DNA of 55,383 nucleotides from Murinocardiopsis flavida (GCF_003014485.1 NZ_PYGA01000038.1:1-55383), one strand, 5' to 3'. Shown: positions 1-8,067, numbered from the stretch's first letter. Numbers and translations are program-made. Notes: generated by a model not told the origin, from the letters alone.

Positions 1-81
1 CCGCCCGCGGAGTTCGAGGCCGATCACTACCAGCGGGAGTTCGGGTCAGCAGAGGATAGAGCGTTGGTTCCGAGCCTCTAA
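1..81 (+). CDS. IS3-family transposase (OrfB-like), C-terminal fragment
   Basis: Frame 1 reads 26 codons and stops at TAA (79-81). The peptide begins PPAEFEADHYQREFG, which resembles the '(S/T)PAEFE..YY' segment found at the extreme C-terminus of actinobacterial IS3-family transposases after the integrase core. The rest of the gene lies outside the window. The stop codon overlaps the stop of the convergent GNAT gene. The fragment is too short for catalytic residues to be checked. Confidence 0.55.
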   Translation, partial: PPAEFEADHYQREFGSAEDRALVPSL

Positions 82-92
82 AGAACCCGGCA
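1..92 (+). mobile_element. IS3-family insertion sequence, right end (partial)
   Basis: This stretch holds a transposase C-terminus (stop at 79-81) followed by a short non-coding end that terminates in CA at 91-92. IS3-family elements normally begin with TG and end with CA, so position 92 is the likely element boundary. The element is cut by the window start. The same 92 bp recur in inverted orientation at 55292-55383, so two copies of the same element face each other across the window. The IS3 assignment rests on the shape of the short protein tail and on the TG/CA ends; it is an inference. Confidence 0.6.
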
Positions 93-653
93 CGGCACTG
101 GTTCGTCGGGTGCCGCCCGTGTGCCGTCCTCGGTGGAGCGGGCCCATTCGCCGGTGGTGAGCAGGTACTCGTCATGCGGGCGGCCGTAGGCCGCGCGCCG
201 CTCCACGAACCGGAATCCCAGCTTCTCCAGTACCCGGGACGAGGCGGGGTTGCGCGGGTCGACCACAGCGGTCAATCGGGGCAGGCCGAGGTCGCGGAAC
301 GCGACAGAGACGCACAGCCGCCCCGCCTCGGTCGCCAGGCCGCGCCCCCACCACGCGCGTGCCAGCGTGTAGCCGAACTCGGCGCCGTCGTCGCGGGCCT
401 CGAACCCGGCGTCGCCGATGACGGTTCCGGTGGCGCGGTCCTCGACCACCCAGAAGGAGTATCCGTGCCGTTCCTGGTGCCGGATGTAGTCGGTCACCAT
501 CCGCGCGCTCTCTTCGGAGGACGCCGGGGCGCCGTAGGCGACGTGGCGCATCACCTCGGGATCGCCGTAGACCCCGTGGATCGCGTCGTGGTCGTCGGGA
601 CGGAAGCACCGGAGCCGGAGCCGGTCGCTCAGCAGCGGGAAGTCAAGGGTCAC
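78..653 (-). CDS. GNAT N-acetyltransferase (RimJ/RimL type), 3' end rewritten by the IS
   Basis: The 191-aa protein starts at GTG (651-653), with a GGAAGG-like ribosome site upstream. It shows the RimJ-type beginning 'LLSDRLRLRCFRPDD' and the acetyl-CoA binding segment 'ARAWWGRGLATEAGRLCV', followed by 'NPASSRVLEKLGF', the usual GNAT motif B. It would acetylate an N-terminus or small amine; the substrate is unknown. The final residues PCRVL and the TAG stop are encoded by IS DNA, so the natural C-terminus was replaced when the IS inserted. Both core motifs are intact, so the protein may still be active. Confidence 0.85.
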   Translation of the reverse strand: MTLDFPLLSDRLRLRCFRPDDHDAIHGVYGDPEVMRHVAYGAPASSEESARMVTDYIRHQERHGYSFWVVEDRATGTVIGDAGFEARDDGAEFGYTLARAWWGRGLATEAGRLCVSVAFRDLGLPRLTAVVDPRNPASSRVLEKLGFRFVERRAAYGRPHDEYLLTTGEWARSTEDGTRAAPDEPVPCRVL

Positions 654-919
654 GGAATCGGAGCCTTCCGCCGGTGCCGATCCACTGTCAAGGCAATTGA
701 TTCCCGACAGCCCTGCGACGTCGAGGGCTTGCACTCCGCGTGCAGCGCAAGCGGGCACGAAGTACCGGGCAACCGGACACGGCACCGCCGCTTCCGGAAC
801 GCAGGTCCGGCGGACAGAGGGGGTGGGTTGCCGTCCCGACCCGACCCACACTGGCCTGACCTGTCCCGCCTTCGCACGACCCGACCCGGCCCGACGTCCG
901 GGCCGGGGCGGACCAGTCC

Positions 920-1732
920 TCACCCGTGTGCCGGGGCCGTGCCGGTGACCACTGTGGCCTCCAGTTCGGCCGAGGCGACCACGCGCGGTGCCAGCCCGCT
1001 GTGCGCGAACGCGTCGACCGCCGCCCGCGCCTGGCGTCCGCTCGTCTCGATGAGCAGGTGGCCTCCCGGCGCCAGCCAGTGCGGCGCCTCGGCGGCGACC
1101 CGGCGCAGGACGTCGAGCCCGTCCGTGCCGCCGTCGAGCGCCGTCGGCGGTTCGTGGACCCTGGCCTCCGGAGGCAGCAGGCCCAGTTCGTCGGTCGGGA
1201 CGTAGGGGACGTTGGCGACCAGGACGTCGACGCGGCCCCGCAGCGAGGCCGGGAGCGGCGCGAAGAGGTCGCCGGTGCCGACCACACCGCCGAACGGGGC
1301 GAGGTTGCGGCGGGCGCACCGCACGGCAACGGGGTCGATGTCGGCGGCGTGGAGTTCCGCCGGGCCGAGTGCCGCCGCCAGCGCGGCGCCGACGGCTCCC
1401 GAGCCGCAGCACAGGTCGACGACGGTGCCCGATGCGGCGAAGGGGGCGGTGCGGCGGTGGGCGAGCCCGATGGCCTGGCGGACGAGGAACTCGGTGCGGC
1501 GGCGGGGGACGAACACCCCGGGGTCGACGTCGATCCGCAGGCCGCAGAACTCGGCCCAGCCGAGGACGTGTTCGAGGGGCAGGCCGGCGGCACGCCGTTC
1601 GACCATGGCGTCGAGGTCGGCCGGTGTGTGCGCAGCGGACATGAGCATCCGCGCCTCGTCCTCGGCGAACACGCAGCCGACGGCCCGGAGCCGGGCGGTG
1701 ATGGCGGAATGGGTGAGTGGAGTGGTCGACAT
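920..1732 (-). CDS. PrmC/HemK-family glutamine N5-methyltransferase-like protein
   Basis: This is a 270-aa class I SAM-dependent methyltransferase. It has the PrmC layout: an N-terminal helical part ('RRAAGLPLEHVLGWAEFCGL', then 'GVFVPRRRTEFLV'), the SAM-binding motif 'VVDLCCGSGAVGAALA' near residues 105-120, and 'VLVANVPYVP' in place of the canonical NPPY. PrmC enzymes methylate the GGQ glutamine of release factors. The NPPY-to-NVPY change and the lack of the usual prfA neighbour suggest a PrmC paralogue with another substrate. It is transcribed alone, with 550 bp of non-coding DNA upstream. Confidence 0.8.
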   Translation of the reverse strand: MSTTPLTHSAITARLRAVGCVFAEDEARMLMSAAHTPADLDAMVERRAAGLPLEHVLGWAEFCGLRIDVDPGVFVPRRRTEFLVRQAIGLAHRRTAPFAASGTVVDLCCGSGAVGAALAAALGPAELHAADIDPVAVRCARRNLAPFGGVVGTGDLFAPLPASLRGRVDVLVANVPYVPTDELGLLPPEARVHEPPTALDGGTDGLDVLRRVAAEAPHWLAPGGHLLIETSGRQARAAVDAFAHSGLAPRVVASAELEATVVTGTAPAHG

Positions 1733-2306
1733 GGGAGCCTTTCGCAGCCGTCGCGGGGCGCTCCCTGTGCCGCCTACGCCGTGCCGACCGCGCGGCGGTG
1801 CAGAGGGAGTACCCGGCCTGATCCGGTACTGACGGGTCTCACCTCCTCGGTGGGTCCACTGCTGCCGTCGGCAACCCTACCAACCACCGCCGTCTGGCCC
1901 GTTCAACGGCGCGGGGCGCGATTTCCGGCGGCCGCTTCCGGAGTCCGCCGCGGTGTTTTCCACGACGACCGCTGCAAATGCATTCCGGTGGATCCGAAGG
2001 GTGACGATGCGGCCACGACGCGATGAGCCGACATTGTCGATGCTGATCGATTCACCCGCTATTCGCTCAGTATTGAGAATTTGGGGCTCATGTCGCTGGT
2101 GTTTCATCGGGAGTATTACCATCGGGTGACATTTTGCAGACGGCGGGCCATGCTAGTGCGGCCTGGATAATCGACACAAGGGCCTTTAGGCTCCGTTGTA
2201 CGCTGGTGGACACCACGCAGCGGAACTCATTTATTGACGATAATTCGGATCGTCGTGCGAACAGCACTCGACGTGCGGTTCCGGCGTGCCGGGAAAAGGG
2301 ACGACC
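1733..2306. other. 574-bp non-coding gap between divergent genes
   Basis: The gap separates the PrmC-like gene (minus) from the unrecognised gene at 2307 (plus). Bases 2030-2260 are clearly more AT-rich than the surroundings and probably carry the promoters. I see possible -10-like strings but no confident -35/-10 pair. A short minus-strand frame at 1877-2122 could code 81 aa but has no recognisable features and is probably chance. Confidence 0.5.
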
Positions 2307-3416
2307 ATGGTTGCTCGCCCGCCCGAACGAATCCTCGAACAGGTCGCAAAGAAGCAGGGAAAGGGAGCTGAAACCCGGCGGAAGCTGGCAGTGAACAAAG
2401 AGAACAATTGGCTTCTCGCGATCACACTGAACAGTTTCTCGAAGTTCGCCGAGAATCAGAAGCTCTCCGATTTGGAGACCGTCGTCGTCCAGGCGTTCCA
2501 GCGGAACGGGTTCAGCGACGAAGAAATCAAGAAGCACGGCGAGTTGGGTGAGCAGATCCCGCAGGACATGCGCAATGCGATCTTCCCGGAGAAGTTCGCC
2601 CGGCTGGACGTCAAGAGCTCGTACTCGATGAACGACATGCGCCGCGACGCCGAAGGCATCGTGCGCACCTTCCGGGCCCGGCCCAACGTGACCAACGTCG
2701 ACGTGTCGGCCATCCACGCCAAGCGCGCGACGCTGCGCGACTTCCCGCGGATCAAGAACAGTGTGCTCCGCGAGCACGCCTCCGAGGCGCTCGTCGTGGT
2801 CGAGCCGGACGCGGCCCCGGCGCCGCGCGCTGCGGCCGCCGGCCAGTACACGATCAAGGCGACCCGGTTCAAGTGCATCGAGAGGGCCGGGGACTCCATC
2901 TTCAACCGGTCGAACGAGGCGTACTGGATCTTCGGGTCCCTGGGCGGCGGCACCCCCGTCACGACGCGCAGCCCGATCTTCGAGGGCGTCGACAGCGGGG
3001 AGAGCCGCACGTTCTCCGCGACGGCCGGCTGCATCTGGGGCCAGAACTGCGTCGCGCAGGCGCTGCCGGAGGGCGAGGTCGCCTCGCTGGTGCAGCTCTG
3101 GGAGCACGACGAGGGCAAGCCCGACCAGATCAAGGCCGGGGTCGCGGCGGCATTCGCCGCCGCGGCGGGCATCCTCGCCGCCACCGGTGTCGCGGCGTGG
3201 GTCGGTGCGGTGGTGGTCGGTGTGGGCGCGGTCGTGCAGTGGCTGCTCGGCTTCCTCGACGACGACCACATCGCCGACCAGACGTTCGTGTTCAGCAGCG
3301 CCGTGCTGCAAAAGCAGATTCCCAACGCGGGCCAGGCGCTCCCGCCGGTCGTCCGCAAGTTCACCGACGGCGACGCCGACTACGACCTGACCATCCAGGT
3401 CACCCACGTCTCCTGA
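2307..3416 (+). CDS. unrecognised 369-aa protein with central hydrophobic hairpin
   Basis: ATG 2307 is chosen because an AAAGGGA ribosome site lies 6 bp upstream; an upstream ATG at 2286 has none. I do not recognise a family. Residues 1-160 look alpha-helical and charged. An Ala/Pro linker at about 166-180 leads to a beta-rich domain starting 'YTIKATRFKCIERAGDSIFN'. That domain has three cysteines (near 190, 242 and 248) and is interrupted at about 277-316 by an Ala/Gly/Val-rich hydrophobic stretch with a central kink, long enough for a two-helix hairpin. No signal peptide is visible. A membrane-inserting or toxin-like protein is conceivable but unproven. A strong hairpin terminator follows the stop. 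Confidence 0.75.
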   Translation: MVARPPERILEQVAKKQGKGAETRRKLAVNKENNWLLAITLNSFSKFAENQKLSDLETVVVQAFQRNGFSDEEIKKHGELGEQIPQDMRNAIFPEKFARLDVKSSYSMNDMRRDAEGIVRTFRARPNVTNVDVSAIHAKRATLRDFPRIKNSVLREHASEALVVVEPDAAPAPRAAAAGQYTIKATRFKCIERAGDSIFNRSNEAYWIFGSLGGGTPVTTRSPIFEGVDSGESRTFSATAGCIWGQNCVAQALPEGEVASLVQLWEHDEGKPDQIKAGVAAAFAAAAGILAATGVAAWVGAVVVGVGAVVQWLLGFLDDDHIADQTFVFSSAVLQKQIPNAGQALPPVVRKFTDGDADYDLTIQVTHVS

Positions 3417-3459
3417 CGCCGCCGCGCCCAACGGCGGCCACTGGGACCGGAGGGGAGTC

Positions 3460-3499
3460 CGCCGCGGCCCCGGGGACCACAATCCCCGGGGCCGCGGCG
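3460..3499 (+). terminator. 17-bp-stem hairpin terminator after the 369-aa gene
   Basis: Arms 3460-3476 and 3483-3499 are perfect reverse complements (CGCCGCGGCCCCGGGGA and its complement) with a 6-nt loop. No U-tract follows, as is usual in high-GC actinomycetes. A near-identical copy with its flanks lies at 4181-4219. Confidence 0.75.
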
Positions 3500-3672
3500 C
3501 GTTCGCGGGAGCGGTCGGCAGGGCCGCAGGTCGGCAGGGCCGCAGGGCCGTGGTGCATGATCCGGACGGCGCCGGGGCAGCGGAACACCGACCGAGTACC
3601 GCCCGCAGCCCGCCTGGAGCCGGATATCGGCGATGGCGGCGCGCGGGCCCCGGCAACGGCAAGGGAGCCACC

Positions 3673-4134
3673 ATGTCCGAGGTCATCGAGACCGTCGAGG
3701 TCGACGTCCCGGTACGGGCCGCCTATGACCAATGGACCCAGTTCGAGGACTTCCCCGAGTTCATGGAGGGGGTCATCGCCGTCGTCCAGCAGGGCGACAC
3801 CCGTCTCGCCTGGACGATCGACATCGCCGGCCGGCGCCGCGAGTTCGACGCCGAGGTCACCGAGCAGATTCCCGACGAGCGCATCGCATGGCGCACCGTC
3901 GACGGCGTCACCCACGCCGGTGTCGTCACGTTCCACCGGATCGACGACGGCCGGAGCAGGGTCACCCTCCAGGTGCACACGGTCCCCGAAGGGGCCGTTG
4001 AGCAGCTCGGCGACAAGCTCGGCCTGGTCACCAGCCGTATCAAGGCCGACCTGCGCCGGTTCAAGGACTTCATCGAGCGGCGCCGCACGCCCACGGGCGC
4101 GTGGCGGGGCGAGGTGCGGCCGCCACGGCCCTGA
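3673..4134 (+). CDS. SRPBCC-superfamily protein (polyketide cyclase/COQ10-like)
   Basis: This 153-aa protein has an AAGGGA ribosome site 6 bp before ATG 3673. It shows the SRPBCC/START-like pattern: N-terminal 'VIETVEVDVPVRAAYDQWTQ', then 'FEDFPEFMEGV', an antiparallel sheet, 'GVVTFHRIDDGRSRVTL', and a long C-terminal helix 'LVTSRIKADLRRFKDFIERR'. Members bind hydrophobic ligands such as polyketides or quinones; the ligand is not deducible. It stands alone between two copies of the same hairpin element. Confidence 0.85.
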   Translation: MSEVIETVEVDVPVRAAYDQWTQFEDFPEFMEGVIAVVQQGDTRLAWTIDIAGRRREFDAEVTEQIPDERIAWRTVDGVTHAGVVTFHRIDDGRSRVTLQVHTVPEGAVEQLGDKLGLVTSRIKADLRRFKDFIERRRTPTGAWRGEVRPPRP

Positions 4135-4180
4135 CCGGCACCGGCGCACCGCACAGCGGGCGCCGGGACCGGAGGGAGTC

Positions 4181-4219
4181 CGCCGCGGCCCCGGGGAGCA
4201 CATCCCCGGGGCCGCGGCG
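4181..4219 (+). terminator. second copy of the 17-bp-stem hairpin
   Basis: Arms 4181-4197 and 4203-4219 repeat the stem found at 3460-3499, with a 5-nt loop. The similarity extends about 17 bp upstream (GGGACCGGAGGGAGTC) and about 12 bp downstream, so the whole block of about 60 bp was duplicated. It would terminate the SRPBCC gene. Confidence 0.75.
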
Positions 4220-4298
4220 CGTCCGCGAGGGCGGCCCGCGCATGGGGGACGCGGTGTCGGGGCGGCGGCGGGGCCGGTACTAGGATCCACCGACGCGC

Positions 4299-5339
4299 AT
4301 GGACGACGACCCGGTTCGCCGGGTAGGCGGGGCGATGGTGGACATGGGACGGAGTGGGGCGCTGCCGGACACGTCGGTGATCGTGGTCGGCTGCGGGGTG
4401 GTGGGCCTGACCACCGCGATCACGCTGCAAGAGGCCGGGTTCGCGGTGCGGATCTGGAGCGCGGAGCCGCCCGCCGACACCACGTCGATCATCGCGGGGG
4501 CGACCTGGTTCCCCTACAAGGCCTACCCCCTGGACCGGGTGCTGGAGTGGGCGCGGGTGAGCAAGCCCGTGTTCGTGGAGATGGCGGCGGACCCCGCAAC
4601 GGGCGTCGCCGTCCGCGACTGCCTGCACCTGTACCGCGACCCGGTCGACCTGGTGCCGTGGTGGGCGAGCACAGTGCCCGACCTGCGCCGGGTACCGGAG
4701 GCGGAGCTGCCCGACGGGTTCCGCGACAGCTACTTCTTCACGCAGCCCGTCATCGACATGCCCATCTACCTGGACTACCTGCTGGACCGGTTCCGCGCGG
4801 GCGGGGGAGAGGTCCACCTGCGCGAGGTGACCTCCCTGGCCGAGCCGGCGGAGGCGGCCGCAATCGTCGTCAACTGCACGGGCCTGCGGGCCCGCGAACT
4901 GGCGGGCGACACCGGGGTGGTGCCGGTCAGGGGGCAGTGGGTCCGCGTGGAGAACCCCGGCATCGACCGGTGCATCGCCGACTTCGACCACCCCGGCGGT
5001 GTCACCTACGTCATCCCGCGGCTCGGCAGCCTGCTGCTCGGCGGGACCGGGGACGAGAACGCATGGGACACCGAGCCTGACCCGCGGGTCGCCGAGGAGA
5101 TCGTGGCCCGCTGCGCCGAACTCGACCCGCGGCTGGCACACGCGCGGGTCCTGGAGCACCGGGCCGGGCTGCGCCCGGTGCGCCCGGCAGGGGTGCGGCT
5201 GGAGGAGGAGGCCCTGCCCGGCGGCGGCGTGTGCGTCCACAACTACGGGCACGGCGGCGCCGGAGTCACCCTGTCCTGGGGGTGCGCCGCCGAGGCGGCC
5301 CGGCTGGTGGGCGCCGCGGCGGACCGCGGCGGCCGGTGA
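4299..5339 (+). CDS. FAD-dependent D-amino-acid oxidase
   Basis: The 346-aa protein starts with a Rossmann FAD site 'VIVVGCGVVGLTTAITLQEAG' (about residues 27-47, listed here in part) and ends with the DAO signature 'VHNYGHGGAGVTLSWG'. The family oxidises D-amino acids to keto acids with H2O2 release; length and motif order match. Internal 'NCTGLRARELAGD' and 'GLRPVRPAGVRLE' are also typical. ATG 4299 is the longest start; ATG 4335 or 4344 would remove a non-conserved N-terminus and cannot be excluded. It is monocistronic. Confidence 0.88.
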   Translation: MDDDPVRRVGGAMVDMGRSGALPDTSVIVVGCGVVGLTTAITLQEAGFAVRIWSAEPPADTTSIIAGATWFPYKAYPLDRVLEWARVSKPVFVEMAADPATGVAVRDCLHLYRDPVDLVPWWASTVPDLRRVPEAELPDGFRDSYFFTQPVIDMPIYLDYLLDRFRAGGGEVHLREVTSLAEPAEAAAIVVNCTGLRARELAGDTGVVPVRGQWVRVENPGIDRCIADFDHPGGVTYVIPRLGSLLLGGTGDENAWDTEPDPRVAEEIVARCAELDPRLAHARVLEHRAGLRPVRPAGVRLEEEALPGGGVCVHNYGHGGAGVTLSWGCAAEAARLVGAAADRGGR

Positions 5340-5340
5340 C

Positions 5341-5412
5341 GGGGTCGTTAGCGGGGCCTGTGACGGAGCCGGTGGCGGGTCCTGTGACGGACCCTGTGAC
5401 GGGGCCGGTCCC
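5341..5412. repeat. six degenerate 12-bp tandem repeats between convergent genes
   Basis: Six consecutive 12-mers occur here, including GGGGCCTGTGAC, GGGTCCTGTGAC and GGACCCTGTGAC. They fill most of the 105-bp gap between the oxidase stop (5339) and the transporter stop (5445). The multiple-of-three period means the array stays open when read through. Confidence 0.8.
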
Positions 5413-5444
5413 GCGCGGCCTGCGGCGGCGCGGGACCGGCGGCG

Positions 5445-6722
5445 CTACTCCTCGCGCAGTGGCCGCCCCGCGGTCTCCGGGCTCATGAGCACCGGGATGA
5501 GCGCCACGAGCGACACCGCGATCAGGTAGAACGCCGGAGCGAACGAGCTGCCCGTCCGGTCGACCAGGAAGGTCGCCAGCAGCGGCGCCGTGCCGCCGAA
5601 GATCGCGTGGGAGACGTTGTAGCCGATCGAGACCCCCGTGCCGCGGACCCGCGTCGGGAACAGCGCGGGCAGCACGGCGGTCGTCGTCCCCAGGATCGGG
5701 ATCTGGCAGAGCGTGAGCAGCAGCACCCCCGACAGCAGCCCGGGCATCGAGCCGAGCGACATCAGCCAGAACGCGGGATAGGCGAGGACCGCGTAGCCGA
5801 GCGCCGCGGCGACCAGGAGCGGTTTGCGCCCCACCCGGTCGGACAGGATGCCCGCGGCGGGGATTCCGATGGTCAGCAGCGCACCCGCCGCGAACACCAG
5901 GAGCTGCGCGGAGCCCGCGCCGGTCTTCAGGGTCTCGGAGAAGTAGCTCGGCATGAAGGTGAGGATCGTGTACGTGCCGATGCTGGAGTACATGACGATG
6001 CCGATGCAGATCAGCACGTGCCGCCAGTGGTTCGTCAGGGTGTCGCGCACCGGGGCCCGCGCCACCTCCTCGTTGTCCTCCAGCGCGCGGAAGCTCGGCG
6101 TGTCGACGAGCTTCATCCGCAGGTAGAGGCCGATGGACCCCAGCGGCCCGGCGATCAGGAACGGCACCCGCCACCCCCACGTGACCATGGCGTCGTGCGG
6201 CAGGTACACGGTGAGGAGCGCGACGAGCCCCGATGCCAGCAGGAACCCGGCGATGGCGCCGAACTCCAGCCAGCTCGCCCACATGCCGCGCCGCTTGTCG
6301 GGCGCGTACTCCACGGCGAACGTGGACGCGCCGCCGTACTCGCCTCCCACGGCGAAGCCCTGCACCAGGCGCAGGACGACCAGGGCGATGGGCGCGAACA
6401 CCCCGGCCGTCGCGTAGCCGGGGAGCAGGCCGATGGCGAAGGTCGCCCCCGCCATCACCAGGATGGTGATCGACAGCGAGCGCTGGCGGCCGATCTTGTC
6501 GCTCAGCGGGCCGAAGAAGAAGGCGCCGAGCGGGCGGATGAGGAACGCGAGCGCGAAGGCCGAGAACGAGGCGAGCAGGGAGACGGTCGGGTCGTCGGAG
6601 GGGAAGAACACCCCGCCGAGGGTGACCGCCAGGTAGCCGTAGATCGCGTAGTCGTACCACTCGGTCGCGTTGCCGATCATTGCGGCCGTGACGGCGCGCC
6701 GCATGGTGGCGCGGTCCGTCAC
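5445..6722 (-). CDS. MFS transporter, metabolite:H+ symporter (MHS/ProP-like) family
   Basis: The 425-aa integral membrane protein has about 12 hydrophobic helices. The N-terminal 'GNATEWYDYAIYGYLA' and 'RPLGAFFFGPLSDKIGRQRS' are hallmarks of the MHS family (proline/betaine, shikimate, citrate, 2-oxoglutarate porters). It lies 97 bp downstream of the M24-family gene on the same strand, so the two probably form an operon in which the transporter imports the substrate of the enzyme. The substrate is not determinable; a compatible solute or amidine would fit the partner. Confidence 0.88.
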   Translation of the reverse strand: MTDRATMRRAVTAAMIGNATEWYDYAIYGYLAVTLGGVFFPSDDPTVSLLASFSAFALAFLIRPLGAFFFGPLSDKIGRQRSLSITILVMAGATFAIGLLPGYATAGVFAPIALVVLRLVQGFAVGGEYGGASTFAVEYAPDKRRGMWASWLEFGAIAGFLLASGLVALLTVYLPHDAMVTWGWRVPFLIAGPLGSIGLYLRMKLVDTPSFRALEDNEEVARAPVRDTLTNHWRHVLICIGIVMYSSIGTYTILTFMPSYFSETLKTGAGSAQLLVFAAGALLTIGIPAAGILSDRVGRKPLLVAAALGYAVLAYPAFWLMSLGSMPGLLSGVLLLTLCQIPILGTTTAVLPALFPTRVRGTGVSIGYNVSHAIFGGTAPLLATFLVDRTGSSFAPAFYLIAVSLVALIPVLMSPETAGRPLREE

Positions 6723-6819
6723 CGGCGGCGCCGTACCGGCGCGCGTGGGTTCGGTGTGTTCGCTGATGGTCGTGTGCCTTTCTCCGGATCGTGGGCCGGC
6801 CGGGGCGTCCCGGCCCGCC

Positions 6820-8067
6820 TCACACGTGGATGAGGTCGGCGGCGCCGCTGGTCAGGACGCGCGTACCGGTGGACTCGACCACGAAGGTCTGGCTCAGGCC
6901 GACACCCGACCTGCCGAAGGACCGGAAGGAGCCCGGCATGTGGAAGACCATGCCGGCGCGCAGCGGCTCGGGGTTGCCGGCCGTGATGTAGAACGGCGCG
7001 CCGTCCATCCAGTGCGGCGGGTGCGCGAGGCCCACGGGGTAGCCGAAGAGCTGGTGGAAGACGACGTCGTCGGGGAGCCGGCCGATGGCCTTCAGCGCCT
7101 GGTCGGCGACCTCCGAGCACGGCACGCCCGGGGCGGCGTGGGCGAGGACCGCCGCGAGCGCGGTCTTGGCGAGGTCGGCGAGGCGCTCGGCGTCCGGGGT
7201 GGCGCCGCCGCGGGAGAGGGTCCGCATCACCGGCGCGTGGTAGCGGTGGTGGGCGCCGGCGAACTCGATGAAGGTGGTGCCGTCGCTGATGGGGTTCACC
7301 CCCCAGGTGGAGTGGGGGATGCCGCCCCGCCGCCCGGTGGCGACCACGGGACCCCACGCGGAGGTGGCCGTGGCCCGGCCGTAGAGGGCCTCGGTGATGG
7401 CGGCGCCGACGGAGGCGTCGGTCGCGTCGGCGTGCGCGGCGGCGCGTGCGGCGGCGGCGACGCCGCGCTGTGTCGCCACGGCGGCCTGCTCGACGTGCGC
7501 GATCTCGGCGGGGGAGAGGACCAGCCGGACCTGCTCGACGAGGTGGTCGCCGTCGACGACCTCGACGTCCTGGGTCCGGAGCAGCTCCACCATCAGCGGC
7601 GGGGTGGAGGTGTGCGCGAACTCGATGCCGATGCGACCGCCGCGGGACACCGACCCGGCGGCGTGCGCCGCGACGGTCTCCAGCGCGTGGCGCGCGCTCG
7701 CGTAGGCGGAGTACAGGACGGTGTCCGCGGTGGAGCAGGCCAGCGCCCGGCCCAATTCGAGGTCGGGGACGTGCAGGTAGGTGCCGGTGTGCGTGACGAA
7801 GAGCGGCTGCGGCGCGGTCTCCTTGCTGTGATAGCCGCAGAGGTAGTCGACGCTGGACGGCCGGAACACGAAGAGCCCGTCAAGTCCCGCCGCCGCCATC
7901 GCGGCGCGCACGCGGTCGAGGCGGGACGCGTACTCGGCGGGGGCGAAGGGGGGTTCCTCGGCGGCCCGGACCGACGCGATCGTTTCGGGCGTCAGCCATG
8001 ACGGGGCCGCTGTGTCGCCCAGGCCGATGACCTCCTGGCCGTGATGCTGGTGTGCTGCGGGGCTCAT
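6820..8067 (-). CDS. metal-ligand-less M24-family enzyme (creatinase/ectoine-hydrolase-like)
   Basis: ATG 8067 gives 415 aa. The N-terminal creatinase-like domain ('YASRLDRVRAAMAAAGLDGL', 'VDYLCGYHSKETAPQ') and the pita-bread C-terminal domain are recognisable. The five M24 metal ligands are not in place: the first Asp segment reads 'FIEFAGAHHRYHAPVMRT', the His segment reads 'GYPVGLAHPPHW', and the two Glu segments read 'GMVFHMPGSF' and 'LSQTFVVEST'. Metal loss is known for creatinase and for ectoine-hydrolase-type relatives, so a C-N hydrolase acting on a small amidine or ring is more likely than an aminopeptidase. It is first gene of an operon with the MHS transporter. Confidence 0.75.
   Translation of the reverse strand: MSPAAHQHHGQEVIGLGDTAAPSWLTPETIASVRAAEEPPFAPAEYASRLDRVRAAMAAAGLDGLFVFRPSSVDYLCGYHSKETAPQPLFVTHTGTYLHVPDLELGRALACSTADTVLYSAYASARHALETVAAHAAGSVSRGGRIGIEFAHTSTPPLMVELLRTQDVEVVDGDHLVEQVRLVLSPAEIAHVEQAAVATQRGVAAAARAAAHADATDASVGAAITEALYGRATATSAWGPVVATGRRGGIPHSTWGVNPISDGTTFIEFAGAHHRYHAPVMRTLSRGGATPDAERLADLAKTALAAVLAHAAPGVPCSEVADQALKAIGRLPDDVVFHQLFGYPVGLAHPPHWMDGAPFYITAGNPEPLRAGMVFHMPGSFRSFGRSGVGLSQTFVVESTGTRVLTSGAADLIHV

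Larger units (their letters stand above)
1..95. repeat. left arm of 95-bp perfect inverted repeat bounding the window
   Basis: Bases 1-95 are the exact reverse complement of 55289-55383. Identity ends at position 95: the left side continues CACTGG and the right side, read inward, continues AACAGG. The last three shared bases (CGG) lie beyond the presumed IS end at 92 and could be target-site bases shared by chance. Confidence 0.95.

Noticed and set aside
1877-2122. An 81-codon minus frame in the gap before the 369-aa gene
   Set aside because: It has no family pattern and would occupy the probable promoter region.
6820-8067. Calling the M24 protein a Xaa-Pro aminopeptidase
   Set aside because: The metal ligands required for that activity are all substituted.
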